DNA of 64,000 bases. It comes from Phycisphaerae bacterium. GTDB lineage: Bacteria; Planctomycetota; Phycisphaerae; Sedimentisphaerales; UBA12454. Where the stretch lies: contig JBAZHC010000006.1 of assembly GCA_041652575.1 (NCBI GenBank), forward strand, positions 62,001 to 126,000, written 5' to 3'. Below, one piece after another: positions 1 to 8,144 of the stretch (positions are counted from its first letter, which is position 1; the number at the start of each line of letters is the position of its first letter). The notes beneath the pieces were generated by a model that was not told the origin of the DNA, did not search any database, and was given only the letters and a program-made list of their open reading frames with translations. The position numbers were made by a program, and so were the translations under genes.

Positions 1-1
1 C

Positions 2-943
2 CATTCAGATATACGAAACAATGCATTTTATTTTATGTCTCGGCATGCAGGAATTGACCTTGGATATATCGGGCATGGATTAATATCAAATTGCATCATA
101 ACCAATAACATGTCTAATTCGGAATTCCACTATGGTTCTCCATGTGGTGGAATAGTTATATACTATGATGCTAATATTCTTGTGCAAAACTGTTTATTGG
201 CAGCAAACACTTATGCTTGTTTTGCCGGTTACCGGTGTAAGGTGCAATTTGAAAATTGCACCTTTAACAATAATCGGGATTGTCTTCTCTGGTGCAATGA
301 CGGTCCTGATGTTAGTTTTAAAAATTGCATCTTATGGGAAGATGGAGATTTGATTCATCAGGAAGGAACTCCGGACGCGATAATAGATATTTCTTACAGT
401 AATGTTCGCGGCGGATGGGAAGGTGTTGGAAATATCGATACAGACCCTTGTTTTGTCGATGCCGGTTATTGGGACGCCAATGGCACGCCGAGCGACGCAA
501 ATAACGATTTCTGGGTTGACGGCGATTATCATTTGAAGAGTTTTGGCTGGCGATGGAATCCGTCCGAACAGGAGTGGGTCTTTGACAGGGTAACGAGCAG
601 ATGTATCGACGCCGGTTCGCCGGGCTGGCCTTTAGGTAATGAGCCTTTAACTATATCGGAAGACCCGGAAAACGAATGGGGCGAAAATCTGCGAATCGAT
701 ATGGGCTGTTACGGCGGAACCGCAGAGGCGTCGATGCCGCCTTACGATTGGGCATTATTATCCGATATGGATAACAGCGGCAAAGTTAATTTCGCGGATT
801 ATTCTTATCTGGCACAATTTTACAGTTCATCCGGCGAAAAAATAGACGGCGATTTGAATCGCGACGGGCAGGTAGATTTCGAGGATATAAATTTAATTGC
901 CGCCGACTGGCTCTGTTATACAGACTGGGCCTACAGCAGGTAA
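2..943 (+). CDS. Secreted right-handed beta-helix protein with C-terminal dockerin-like repeats (5' partial)
   Basis: The reading frame is open from the left edge, so the N-terminus and any signal peptide lie outside the window. The visible first ATG at 35 is probably internal. The N-terminal part has short parallel beta-helix style repeats (blocks such as NCLLAANTY, NCTFNNNRD, NCILWED). About residues 250-300 carry two calcium-loop dockerin-like repeats (DMDNSGKVNFADYSYLA and DLNRDGQVDFEDINLIAADWL-like). This layout is common in surface or secreted polysaccharide-related proteins of Phycisphaerae. Substrate and partner are unknown. A cohesin partner is not visible in the window, and in planctomycetes these repeats may serve other anchoring roles. 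Confidence 0.8.
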   Translation, partial: HSDIRNNAFYFMSRHAGIDLGYIGHGLISNCIITNNMSNSEFHYGSPCGGIVIYYDANILVQNCLLAANTYACFAGYRCKVQFENCTFNNNRDCLLWCNDGPDVSFKNCILWEDGDLIHQEGTPDAIIDISYSNVRGGWEGVGNIDTDPCFVDAGYWDANGTPSDANNDFWVDGDYHLKSFGWRWNPSEQEWVFDRVTSRCIDAGSPGWPLGNEPLTISEDPENEWGENLRIDMGCYGGTAEASMPPYDWALLSDMDNSGKVNFADYSYLAQFYSSSGEKIDGDLNRDGQVDFEDINLIAADWLCYTDWAYSR

Positions 944-1011
944 TAATAAAATGGATTCCCGCTGGAGTTTACCCTCGTGAAAACGGGGGCAAGAATGACA
1001 AGGGATAAATA

Positions 1012-1037
1012 ACCCGCCGAATAAATCAGCGGGCTTT
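1012..1037. terminator. Hairpin between convergent genes
   Basis: A stem of CCCGC against GCGGG with an 11-base AT-rich loop, followed by a short T run, lies between the beta-helix gene (+) and the small minus-strand gene. It could end transcription from the plus side. The T tract is short, so this is a modest call. Confidence 0.4.
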
Positions 1038-1054
1038 CGGATATAAAAGAGTTT

Positions 1055-1420
1055 TCAGCCTTGCGGTTTCGAATCGTCTTTGTCCTGCAAATCCTTGAGC
1101 GAACATGGCTCGGCTGTTTTTCGATAGCCCAGAGTCTTTATTATCTCGAGAATTTCCGTCCAGCTCGGGAAAGGTTTGTTGTTGAGTTTTTTATACTGGT
1201 CGATGGCCATGATAAATTCGAACTGCTCATCGGTCATTTGTCCTTCTTCGGCGGCTTTTCTGTCGTCGGAGCGTCTTCTGCCGGGACCGCGTCTTCTGTC
1301 AAGGTCGGCCCTTCTATCGGAGCCGTCCTGTCTTGTGCCGTTTAAGCGCCTTTCCGCAACTGTCTGACGTCTTGTTGTAAAGCAATTTTCAATATGTGAT
1401 TTATATTCTTCCACTTTCAT
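1055..1420 (-). CDS. Small basic/acidic hypothetical protein with RDR-rich linker
   Basis: About 121 residues. The N-terminal third is followed by an Arg/Asp-rich low-complexity segment (RRADLDRRRGPGRRRSDDR) and then a compact C-terminal domain (EQFEFIMAIDQYKKLNN...PSWTEILEIIKTLGYRK) that looks like a small helical, possibly DNA- or RNA-contacting domain. I recognise the general pattern from planctomycete genomes but no named family. GTG at 1423 or ATG at 1420 are both possible starts; GAGG lies just upstream. It follows the DUF2007-like gene by 17 bp on the same strand, so the two are probably co-transcribed. Confidence 0.6.
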   Translation of the reverse strand: MKVEEYKSHIENCFTTRRQTVAERRLNGTRQDGSDRRADLDRRRGPGRRRSDDRKAAEEGQMTDEQFEFIMAIDQYKKLNNKPFPSWTEILEIIKTLGYRKTAEPCSLKDLQDKDDSKPQG

Positions 1421-1437
1421 CACCTCATTAATTCAAA

Positions 1438-1791
1438 TTATAAATTTTCATCTTCATCATCGAAACTGTCGCTATCGCCAAATTCATCGAAGTCCGGCTC
1501 CTTGTTCCAGTTGTCATGGTCGTTGAAGGCATCGTCGAGGAAATTATCGAAACTCTGCTCGGATTCGATAAGTTCCTGGGCCTGTTCGAGATAGTTTTCC
1601 GGAACCATTACCGCTGTGCCTATAACTTCCGAAGAATAACTTTTCTGTGTGGCGATTACGGCTGGAATGTTATGCCCTGCAAGTATATCCTTGTATTCAT
1701 TTGCAAGGTCAACATCCTCAGCGATTGCAACGGTCACATAATCCTCCAAAGCCGTTCTCTGGTCATCACTTCTATTCTCATTAGTATTCAT
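1438..1791 (-). CDS. DUF2007-like putative signal-transducing protein
   Basis: 117 residues. Residues about 20-75 (VTVAIAEDVDLANEYKDILAGHNIPAVIA...VMVPENYLEQAQELI) match the pattern of the DUF2007 family: a ferredoxin-like small domain that senses or relays an unknown signal. The C-terminal 35 residues are strongly acidic (runs of D/E). The ATG at 1791 has GGAG nine bases upstream. It heads a two-gene minus-strand unit with the RDR-rich protein. Function beyond family resemblance is unknown. Confidence 0.6.
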   Translation of the reverse strand: MNTNENRSDDQRTALEDYVTVAIAEDVDLANEYKDILAGHNIPAVIATQKSYSSEVIGTAVMVPENYLEQAQELIESEQSFDNFLDDAFNDHDNWNKEPDFDEFGDSDSFDDEDENL

Positions 1792-1889
1792 AATTCTGAC
1801 TCCAATCTCGATATAGTCAAAATGACCCTTTCAAGGGGTTCCTAAGCTGTTTTCGACAAAAAACAGGGGCTATATAATCTAAAAACTGG

Positions 1890-1960
1890 TGCAAAAGGCT
1901 TAATAAGTGCATAATTTTGCATTTTTACGGAATTTTTTTGTTGCAAAAGGTCTTATAAGT
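1890..1960 (+). promoter_or_regulatory. Two near-identical 19-bp direct boxes upstream of the histone gene
   Basis: TGCAAAAGGCTTAATAAGT at 1890-1908 and TGCAAAAGGTCTTATAAGT at 1942-1960 match at 17 of 19 positions. They are 52 bp apart start to start, close to five helical turns, which suits two copies of a protein-binding site on one DNA face. The region 1792-2049 otherwise holds no gene. A TATATAAT string at about 1871-1878 could be a -10 element. A role as operator is inference. Confidence 0.4.
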
Positions 1961-2049
1961 ATTCAAAATACGACCCAGAAGTCGGTCATTGTCGTAAAGG
2001 GCCGATAAAAAAAGGAATATTTGTTTAATTTGCATGGAGGATTTCTAAC

Positions 2050-2250
2050 ATGGCAAAGAAAAAAGCTGCAAAAGGTAAAGAGTCTCTGATCGTGGCGAGC
2101 AAAGTAAAAGCTTATGTCAAAAGCAAAAAAATGATGACATCGGCTGACGCACTCGGCGCGCTGAGCGACAAAATTTACTGTCTTCTCGATAACGCCTGTG
2201 AACGCACAAAGGCTAACAGAAGAAGCACCCTGAAGCCGCAGGACCTGTAA
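2050..2250 (+). CDS. Bacterial histone-fold DNA-binding protein (Bd0055/archaeal-histone-like)
   Basis: 66 residues, very basic N-terminal tail (MAKKKAAKGK) followed by a single histone fold. Helix 1 is about residues 12-26 (LIVASKVKAYVKS), loop 1 contains MMTS, long helix 2 is about 31-56 (ADALGALSDKIYCLLDNACER), then loop 2 has the RRSTLKPQDL signature with the R58/T60 and D65 residues typical of histone R-T and R-D pairs. The third helix is very short or absent, as in minimal bacterial histones. GGAGG at 2036-2040 gives nine-base spacing to the ATG, and a strong terminator follows, so it is a well-expressed single-gene unit. It probably dimerises and binds or bends DNA. The family assignment rests on pattern recognition. 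Confidence 0.8.
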   Translation: MAKKKAAKGKESLIVASKVKAYVKSKKMMTSADALGALSDKIYCLLDNACERTKANRRSTLKPQDL

Positions 2251-2276
2251 TCTGAATTTTGCAGGACAAAACAACG

Positions 2277-2317
2277 AAACCGACCTCTGTAAAAAAACAA
2301 TAGAGGTCGGTTTTTTT
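2277..2317 (+). terminator. Rho-independent terminator of the histone gene
   Basis: An 11-bp stem AACCGACCTCT/AGAGGTCGGTT with a 13-base loop is followed directly by seven T. It lies 27 bp after the stop codon. The rest of 2251-2541 holds no recognisable gene. Confidence 0.9.
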
Positions 2318-2541
2318 ACGAACATACTTAACCACTTCTTTCCTTCTCAGGGGTTTTTCATAGTATTTTAGTCTTTTTTCCACTTTTGACACAATTAACG
2401 TCCGATAAATCGTAAAAATGGGGTTGGCGGCACTGAAAAATGATTTTATAGGAACAATTTATTAAACCCGTTTCGATAAAAAACCGATTATAACCATAAG
2501 AGATATATTATTTTACCTGTTTTTTGGGAGACCAGAAGGTC

Positions 2542-3855
2542 TTGAAGATATTTATGCTTGGCTGGGAGTTTCCGCCCTTTATTAGCGGCGGTTTGGGTAC
2601 GGCGTGCTATGGCTTAACCAGAGCGATGAGCAAGCTCGGACTTGAAGTAACATTTGTCCTGCCGCGGACAATATGTGCGGACAAACTCTCGACCCATGTC
2701 AAAATGCGAACACCGGCAGATGCGAACTTCCACCACGTCGATTTGGAAAGCACGGAACTTAAAAATATAAAATTCAAGGCTATCGATTCCCCGCTGAAAC
2801 CTTATGCCGACGCCGGAACATACCGGCACGAAATCGAGGAGATGATACGGGCCAAACAAAAACTCCGCAGCACGACGATAGTCGGTGAGGAAAACGATTT
2901 CGATGACGACAAGGCTCATTATGCCGGCGATATGTACACGGAAGTTCACAGATACGCCGCGGCCGCAGTTAAACTGGCGATGAAGGAAGATTTTGACGTT
3001 ATCCACGCACACGACTGGATGACATATCCTGCCGGATTGGCCGTAGCCGCTGTTACAGGCAAGCCCCTCGTTATACATGTGCATTCGACCGAATTCGACC
3101 GCAGCGGCGAACATGTCAACCAGATGATTTACGATATCGAACGGGCCGGAATGCACGGCGCCAACAGGATAATCGCGGTAAGCTATCTTACAAGAAATAT
3201 AATCCTGGCCAGGTATGGCGTCCCCGGCGACAAGGTGGAAGTCGTTTATAACGGCATTGAAAGAAACGGCAACGGCCTGACTATCGGCAAAACAGGAATA
3301 AAGAGAGACGAAAAAATCGTTCTGTTCCTCGGCAGAATTACCATGCAGAAGGGACCTGAATATTTCCTCGGCGCCGCCAAGAAGGTGCTTGAGGTTATGG
3401 ACAACGTCAGGTTCGTCATGGCCGGTTCCGGCGATATGATGAGAAGGTCTATCGAACTCGCCGCCGAGCTTGGTATCGGCAGTAAAATATTGTTTACAGG
3501 CTTTTTAAGAGGCGAAGATGTCCGCAAAGTCTATGAAAGAGCGGACCTTTATGTTATGCCCAGCGTATCTGAGCCGTTCGGCATAGCTCCGCTTGAGGCG
3601 CTTAATCACGATGTGCCGGTGCTGATAAGCAAACAGAGCGGCGTCTCGGAAGTATTGACGCACGTTCTTAAGGCGGATTTCTGGGATACGACCGAAATCG
3701 CCAATAAAATTGTTGCAGTATTGAAATACCCGCCCCTGCAGATGACGCTGAAGGAACATGGAAACTTCGAAGTCAGAAAACTCAGATGGGAAGACGCCGC
3801 TGAAAAGTGCAGACAGATATACGAACAAATGATCGACCAGGCGGTTTGCGTCTAA
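2542..3855 (+). CDS. GT4-family glycosyltransferase, probable glycogen/alpha-glucan synthase
   Basis: A GT-B fold retaining glycosyltransferase. The N-terminal Rossmann half starts KIFMLGWEFPPFISGGLG, with the G-G-L loop that contacts the sugar-nucleotide donor; HAHDWM and HVHSTEFDRSGE follow. The C-terminal half has LFLGRITMQKG and the E-x7-E motif in EPFGIAPLEAL. I place the start at TTG 2542 because GGGAG at 2526-2530 precedes it and the family usually begins right at the first beta strand; TTG 2524 is an alternative and ATG 2554 would cut into the strand. It is the first gene of a GT4-GH57-debranching-enzyme run, which points to glycogen synthesis rather than lipopolysaccharide or exopolysaccharide work. 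The donor (ADP- or UDP-glucose) cannot be read. Confidence 0.8.
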   Translation: MKIFMLGWEFPPFISGGLGTACYGLTRAMSKLGLEVTFVLPRTICADKLSTHVKMRTPADANFHHVDLESTELKNIKFKAIDSPLKPYADAGTYRHEIEEMIRAKQKLRSTTIVGEENDFDDDKAHYAGDMYTEVHRYAAAAVKLAMKEDFDVIHAHDWMTYPAGLAVAAVTGKPLVIHVHSTEFDRSGEHVNQMIYDIERAGMHGANRIIAVSYLTRNIILARYGVPGDKVEVVYNGIERNGNGLTIGKTGIKRDEKIVLFLGRITMQKGPEYFLGAAKKVLEVMDNVRFVMAGSGDMMRRSIELAAELGIGSKILFTGFLRGEDVRKVYERADLYVMPSVSEPFGIAPLEALNHDVPVLISKQSGVSEVLTHVLKADFWDTTEIANKIVAVLKYPPLQMTLKEHGNFEVRKLRWEDAAEKCRQIYEQMIDQAVCV

Positions 3856-3909
3856 AGTTACCGAACCGGCCAAAATATGCCGGAAAGGATTATATCAAAG
3901 GATTGAATT

Positions 3910-5118
3910 ATGCCATCCGTATGCTTTTATTTTCAGGTTCATCAGCCTTACAGGCTGCGGCACTACACCGTTTTCGATGAAGACCACAGATATTTTGACA
4001 CTTTCAAGAACAAATCAATCTGCCAGAAGGTCGCCAATAAATGCTACCTTCCCACGAACAGGCTGATTCTCGACTTGATAAAGCGCCACGAGGGACGGTT
4101 CCGCGTCGCATACAGTATTACAGGCGTACTGCTCGAACAACTGGCCGACTACGCCCCCGAGGTGATGAGCACGTTCGACGCGCTGGCAAGAACCGGCTGC
4201 GTGGAATTCCTGGCCGAAACTTATTACCACAGTTTGAGCTTTTTATACTCGCGAAACGAGTTCCACGAGCAGATTTTCAAACATATGGATACGATTGAAA
4301 ACCTGTTCGGACAGCGGCCGAAGGTCTTCCGCAATACCGAACTTATCTACAGCAACGATTTGGCCGAGGCAATTGAAGAAATGGGCGTATTCGACGGGAT
4401 TATTACCGAAGGCGCCGACCGTATACTCGAAGGCAGAAGCCCCAATTTTCTTTATAAGGCGCCTAAAGAAGGAAAAGCAAAATTACTGCTGAAAAACTAT
4501 GCCCTTAGCGACGATATCGCGTTTCGCTTCTCCAACAGAGGCTGGAGCGAATGGCCGCTTATGTCGCATAAATTCAGCAATTGGGTAAACGAAGTCAACG
4601 GCAACGGCTACGTGGTCAATCTTTTTATGGATTATGAAACCTTCGGCGAACATCAATGGGAAGATACCGGCATATTCGATTTTATGCGGCAATTGCCCGA
4701 AGAAATTATGAAGAACCCGGATAATAATTTCAAGACGCCTTCCGAAGCGATTGCGTCATATCCGGCGACCGATGTAATAAATGTGCCGGGACTTATAAGC
4801 TGGGCAGATACCGAAAGAGACCTTTCCGCCTGGCTGGGCAACGCCATGCAGTCCAACGCCCTGCACGAACTTTATCGTATGGAGCAGAAAATAAAAAAGA
4901 CAGGCGACAAAACGCTTCTGTCGGACTGGCGAAAACTCCAGAGCTCCGACCATTTCTACTATATGTGCACAAAATACTTCTCAGACGGTGACGTACATAA
5001 ATATTTTAATCCGTATGATTCGCCTTATGACTCATATATCAATTTTATGAATGTGATGGGCAATCTCGAAAAGAGATGCGCAAAAACCACACAAAACCGA
5101 CAAAAAGTTATGAGTTAA
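3910..5118 (+). CDS. GH57 family alpha-amylase/glucanotransferase-type enzyme
   Basis: 402 residues. It starts MPSVCFYFQVHQPYRLR, with the HQP motif of GH57 region 1. FRNTELIYS contains the likely nucleophile Glu144, and NLFMDYETFGEHQ the likely acid/base Asp241. These enzymes cleave or transfer alpha-1,4-glucan; the exact activity (amylase, 4-alpha-glucanotransferase or branching enzyme) cannot be told from sequence alone. The protein is short, with only the catalytic barrel and helical cap. It sits 54 bp after the GT4 gene and 40 bp before the debranching enzyme on the same strand, so it probably acts on the intracellular glycogen pool. Confidence 0.88.
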   Translation: MPSVCFYFQVHQPYRLRHYTVFDEDHRYFDTFKNKSICQKVANKCYLPTNRLILDLIKRHEGRFRVAYSITGVLLEQLADYAPEVMSTFDALARTGCVEFLAETYYHSLSFLYSRNEFHEQIFKHMDTIENLFGQRPKVFRNTELIYSNDLAEAIEEMGVFDGIITEGADRILEGRSPNFLYKAPKEGKAKLLLKNYALSDDIAFRFSNRGWSEWPLMSHKFSNWVNEVNGNGYVVNLFMDYETFGEHQWEDTGIFDFMRQLPEEIMKNPDNNFKTPSEAIASYPATDVINVPGLISWADTERDLSAWLGNAMQSNALHELYRMEQKIKKTGDKTLLSDWRKLQSSDHFYYMCTKYFSDGDVHKYFNPYDSPYDSYINFMNVMGNLEKRCAKTTQNRQKVMS

Positions 5119-5158
5119 CCGGAAATCAGGGATTAAACTTAAAAAAGGAACTGCCAGG

Positions 5159-7168
5159 ATGGCGGAACTCGCCCAGCAAATTTCAAAACCGAAACAGCAG
5201 TCGAAACAAAAAAAAGAATTCGAAAAACAGATTGAAACCGAATGGCTGCTGACCAATAATCGCGGAAGCTTCGCGGCGGGCACAATATGCGGCTGCAATA
5301 CGAGACGCTACCACGGGCTTCTGACAGGAACGCTCGTACCGCCGGCAAAAAGAACCGTTGCGCTTGCGAACTGCCTCGAAACAGTTATTACCGAAAACAA
5401 AAGGTACAATCTCAATCATTTCGAATTCGAGCCGCCCTCACCAGAGAACGCTCCGCCGCTGCCGACCGGCTTCAGGAAAGATATCGGAGTTCATTTCGAT
5501 TATTCAGGCAGCCTGTTTAACCTTACCAAAAGCATTTATCTGCTACCGGAGACCGACATAACGGCGATTGTTTACGACTTCAGCGACATACAGCAGAAAT
5601 TCGATTTTACTGTAAGGCCGCTGGCGGCAATGAGAAATTATCACAGCCTCGCAAGGGCAGGCGAGAATTTTTATCTCGAATGGCAGGACGACTTCCTCGC
5701 GGTCAAAAACAAAAATTTTGAACAGGCTCAGCTCCTGCTGGCAACCGACGAAATGGCCTTTATGGAAGATACGCAGTGGTGGTACAATTTTTCCTACCGC
5801 CAGGAAAAATCCAGAGGCTACGATTATATGGAAGACCTCTGGTCGCCGGGGATTTTCAGAAGAACTATCGATGGGCCGGTAAGAATCGTCCTGTGGGCAG
5901 GTTTCGGCGACGCTGATATGCCGCACAAAATGGCAGGGCTGGATGTCGATGTGATTATCGACGACCTTAAACTGCAGCAAAAACAAGTACTGGGCAATAT
6001 GAAAAACAAAGACCCCCTTGTTCAGTCGCTTGCTGTCTCCGCAGAGCAGTTTATTATCAACAGGCACCTTGAAAAGCTGAAAACCAAATCAATAATGGCC
6101 GGCTTCCCGTGGTTTGTCGACTGGGGCAGAGACGCCCTTATATCCCTCGAAGGCCTATTGCTGTGCTGCGGCAGATATGAAGACGCTTTTTCAGTCCTGA
6201 TGAATTTCGCATATAACGCCGACGAAGGTATGATTGCCAACTACTTCGGCGACGACGAGAGCGGCGCACATTACAACAGTATAGATACGTCGCTTTGGTT
6301 CGTCCACGCGGCTTTCAAATATTACAAAGTTAGCGGCGATTCGAGGGGCTTCACTTCAAGACTGATGCCTGTAGTTCGCTGGGTAGTCGATTCGTACTGG
6401 CAGGGTACAAAGTTCGGCATAAAAGCCGACACCGACGGCCTAATCACCGGCGGCTCTTACGAGACTCAGCTTACATGGATGGACGCCAAATTCGATAATG
6501 TCGCCTTTACGCCGAGATACGGCAAGGCGGTGGAAATAAACGCCCTGTGGTACAACGCTATATGCAATTGCGCAGAATTTTACAGGAACAGGGACGCGGT
6601 ACTTGCGGAAAGGTTCGGCAAAATGGCGGATAAACTCGTCGGCAGCTTCCGCTCCTGCTTCTGGAACCAGCAGGGCCAATATCTCTACGACTGCGTAACA
6701 ACCGAATACAAGGACGCAAGCATAAGACCAAACCAGATATTCGCTGTTTCTCTGCCGTTCTCGCCTTTAGACTGCCAGCAGCAAAAAGCGGTGGTAAGCT
6801 GCGTTGAAAATAATCTTCTGACGCCTTTCGGCCTCAGGACACTTAACCAGGGCGACAGCAAATATAAGGGTAAATACGAGGGCGGCCCAAAAGAACGCGA
6901 TAGTGCATATCATCAGGGTACCGTTTGGCCCTGGCTGATTGGGGCTTTCGTCGAGGCTTATTTGAAAGTCAACAACAACAATAAACAAAGCAAAAAAACC
7001 TGTGCCGACTGGATTGAGCCTCTTATCGAACACTTCAGGAACGAAGGCTGCGTAGGCAGCATAAATGAGATATTCGATGGCGACCCGCCGTACGAGCCGC
7101 GAGGAGCATTCGCCCAGGCATGGAGCGTAGCGGAAGTGTTAAGGGCCTGCATGATGATTAACGGCTAA
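5159..7168 (+). CDS. Glycogen debranching enzyme (amylo-alpha-1,6-glucosidase type)
   Basis: 669 residues in two domains. The N-terminal GDE domain (about 30-280) has WLLTNNRGSFAAGTICGCNTRRYHGLL-type sequence. The C-terminal alpha/alpha-toroid domain (about 300-665) has AGFPWFVDWGRDALISLEGL, ETQLTWMDAK and GTVWPWLIGAFVEAY, the catalytic-site strings of prokaryotic and archaeal amylo-alpha-1,6-glucosidases. It hydrolyses branch-point glucose during glycogen breakdown. AGGA stands nine bases before the ATG. It is the last gene of the alpha-glucan run. No truncation is seen. Confidence 0.92.
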   Translation: MAELAQQISKPKQQSKQKKEFEKQIETEWLLTNNRGSFAAGTICGCNTRRYHGLLTGTLVPPAKRTVALANCLETVITENKRYNLNHFEFEPPSPENAPPLPTGFRKDIGVHFDYSGSLFNLTKSIYLLPETDITAIVYDFSDIQQKFDFTVRPLAAMRNYHSLARAGENFYLEWQDDFLAVKNKNFEQAQLLLATDEMAFMEDTQWWYNFSYRQEKSRGYDYMEDLWSPGIFRRTIDGPVRIVLWAGFGDADMPHKMAGLDVDVIIDDLKLQQKQVLGNMKNKDPLVQSLAVSAEQFIINRHLEKLKTKSIMAGFPWFVDWGRDALISLEGLLLCCGRYEDAFSVLMNFAYNADEGMIANYFGDDESGAHYNSIDTSLWFVHAAFKYYKVSGDSRGFTSRLMPVVRWVVDSYWQGTKFGIKADTDGLITGGSYETQLTWMDAKFDNVAFTPRYGKAVEINALWYNAICNCAEFYRNRDAVLAERFGKMADKLVGSFRSCFWNQQGQYLYDCVTTEYKDASIRPNQIFAVSLPFSPLDCQQQKAVVSCVENNLLTPFGLRTLNQGDSKYKGKYEGGPKERDSAYHQGTVWPWLIGAFVEAYLKVNNNNKQSKKTCADWIEPLIEHFRNEGCVGSINEIFDGDPPYEPRGAFAQAWSVAEVLRACMMING

Positions 7169-7223
7169 AACACTTTGTCATTTCGAGCGAAGGCTGCAAC
7201 GCAGCCGAAGTCGAGAAATCTAT

Positions 7224-7640
7224 TTATTTTTCGGCTTCGACAGCGACGAGATTTATATAGCCGTGCTTTACGCCCCGCAGACTTATCATTTTTTCGCCCA
7301 TCGCGTTTATATCTGAAGCCATCCCCCTTACAATCAGAATCTCAAGGCAGTTATCATGGTCGATATAGACATGAATCGAAGAAATTGTTTTTATGGGCCT
7401 GCCGTGGCGCAGTTTTTTGAACACGTTCGAGATATGCGCGGTGTGGTGGTCGTAAACGAGGAAAATTGCCCCGATTGCCGGGGTTTTTTTATGCTCAATT
7501 TTTTTCTGGGAAAGATTCTCGCGAATCAGGTCGCGAATCGCTTCGGAACGGTTTTTATAGCTTTTGCCTGAAATGAACTTGTCAAATAGCACAAGCAATT
7601 CTTTTTCCAGCGAAACTCCTATGCGTTCAATATCACTCAT
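7224..7640 (-). CDS. nikR: NikR-type nickel-responsive regulator
   Basis: 138 residues. A ribbon-helix-helix domain (residues 1-50: RIGVSLEKELLVLFDKFI..., SEAIRDLIRE) is followed by an ACT-like nickel-binding domain. NikR normally represses nickel transport genes when nickel binds at the tetramer interface. Aligned by eye to the E. coli protein, the square-planar ligands are His79 and His90 and Cys98, but the position of E. coli His89 is Tyr92 (IHVYIDHDNC). The start overlaps the end of the cupin gene by 8 bp, with GGAGA upstream, so the two are translationally coupled. No nickel transporter is adjacent. The Tyr may alter metal choice; that is inference. Confidence 0.88.
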   Translation of the reverse strand: MSDIERIGVSLEKELLVLFDKFISGKSYKNRSEAIRDLIRENLSQKKIEHKKTPAIGAIFLVYDHHTAHISNVFKKLRHGRPIKTISSIHVYIDHDNCLEILIVRGMASDINAMGEKMISLRGVKHGYINLVAVEAEK

Positions 7641-7983
7641 GTTTATGTTCTCCGTTGCCGTTTGTCGGCGCTACGCAGTAAATATAACACAAAGGTTCAT
7701 TCGAATTATTCACTATATTATGTACGGTCTGCGGAGGAATATAGGTTATTTTTCCTTTGCCGACTTCGAGAATTTCTCCCTCACCAATAACCGCCTGCCC
7801 CTGTCCTGAAAGGAATACAAGCATTTCTTCCTGCGCTCCGGTTGTATGTTGGCCGCAATCGGCGCCGGGCTGCAGGTAAACCCTGCCGGATTTCATTCCA
7901 CAGGTTTGTGGAATTCCGTCTAAAAGACTCTGGTATTCAGGTTTCTCGTTTAAAACAGCGATAAAAGGTTCTTTTTGCGACAT
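7633..7983 (-). CDS. Small cupin-domain protein
   Basis: About 116 residues from ATG 7983 (MSQKEPFIAVLN). A longer TTG start at 8067 is open but would run into the divergent promoter region. One cupin barrel: motif 1 is CGQHTTGAQEEMLVFLSGQG (the second His of the usual pair is replaced by Thr-Thr) and motif 2 is YIPPQTVHNIVN. Such proteins bind a metal and can be enzymes or sensors. Coupling to nikR by an 8-bp overlap suggests a metal-linked role, but no substrate can be named. Confidence 0.75.
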   Translation of the reverse strand: MSQKEPFIAVLNEKPEYQSLLDGIPQTCGMKSGRVYLQPGADCGQHTTGAQEEMLVFLSGQGQAVIGEGEILEVGKGKITYIPPQTVHNIVNNSNEPLCYIYCVAPTNGNGEHKHE

Positions 7984-8060
7984 TGTAGTAACTTTCGAGA
8001 TAGTATTAATATTTTCAGGCCATTCTACAAAATTTTTAACTATTTTCCATATTTTATTTC

Positions 8061-8089
8061 TTGTCAAAGATATTTGAATGTGGTATTCT
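8061..8089 (+). promoter_or_regulatory. Sigma-70-like promoter for the dockerin protein
   Basis: TTGTCA (8061-8066), a 17-base spacer and TATTCT (8084-8089) lie 55 bp before the chosen ATG at 8145, inside the divergent region between the cupin and dockerin genes. Sequence match only. Confidence 0.5.
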
Positions 8090-8144
8090 TGGTAACACGA
8101 TTTTCAATTTTTTATGCGCAGGTGCTCGCAGGAAGGTTTCAGGA

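Noticed and set aside
7984..8067. Extended N-terminus of the cupin protein from TTG 8067
   Set aside because: It would run through the divergent promoter region and add a sequence not typical of small cupins.
8061..8144. Extended N-terminus of the dockerin protein from ATG 8061
   Set aside because: It would add 28 residues before a clear signal peptide and overlap the promoter; the ATG at 8145 has a ribosome-binding site.
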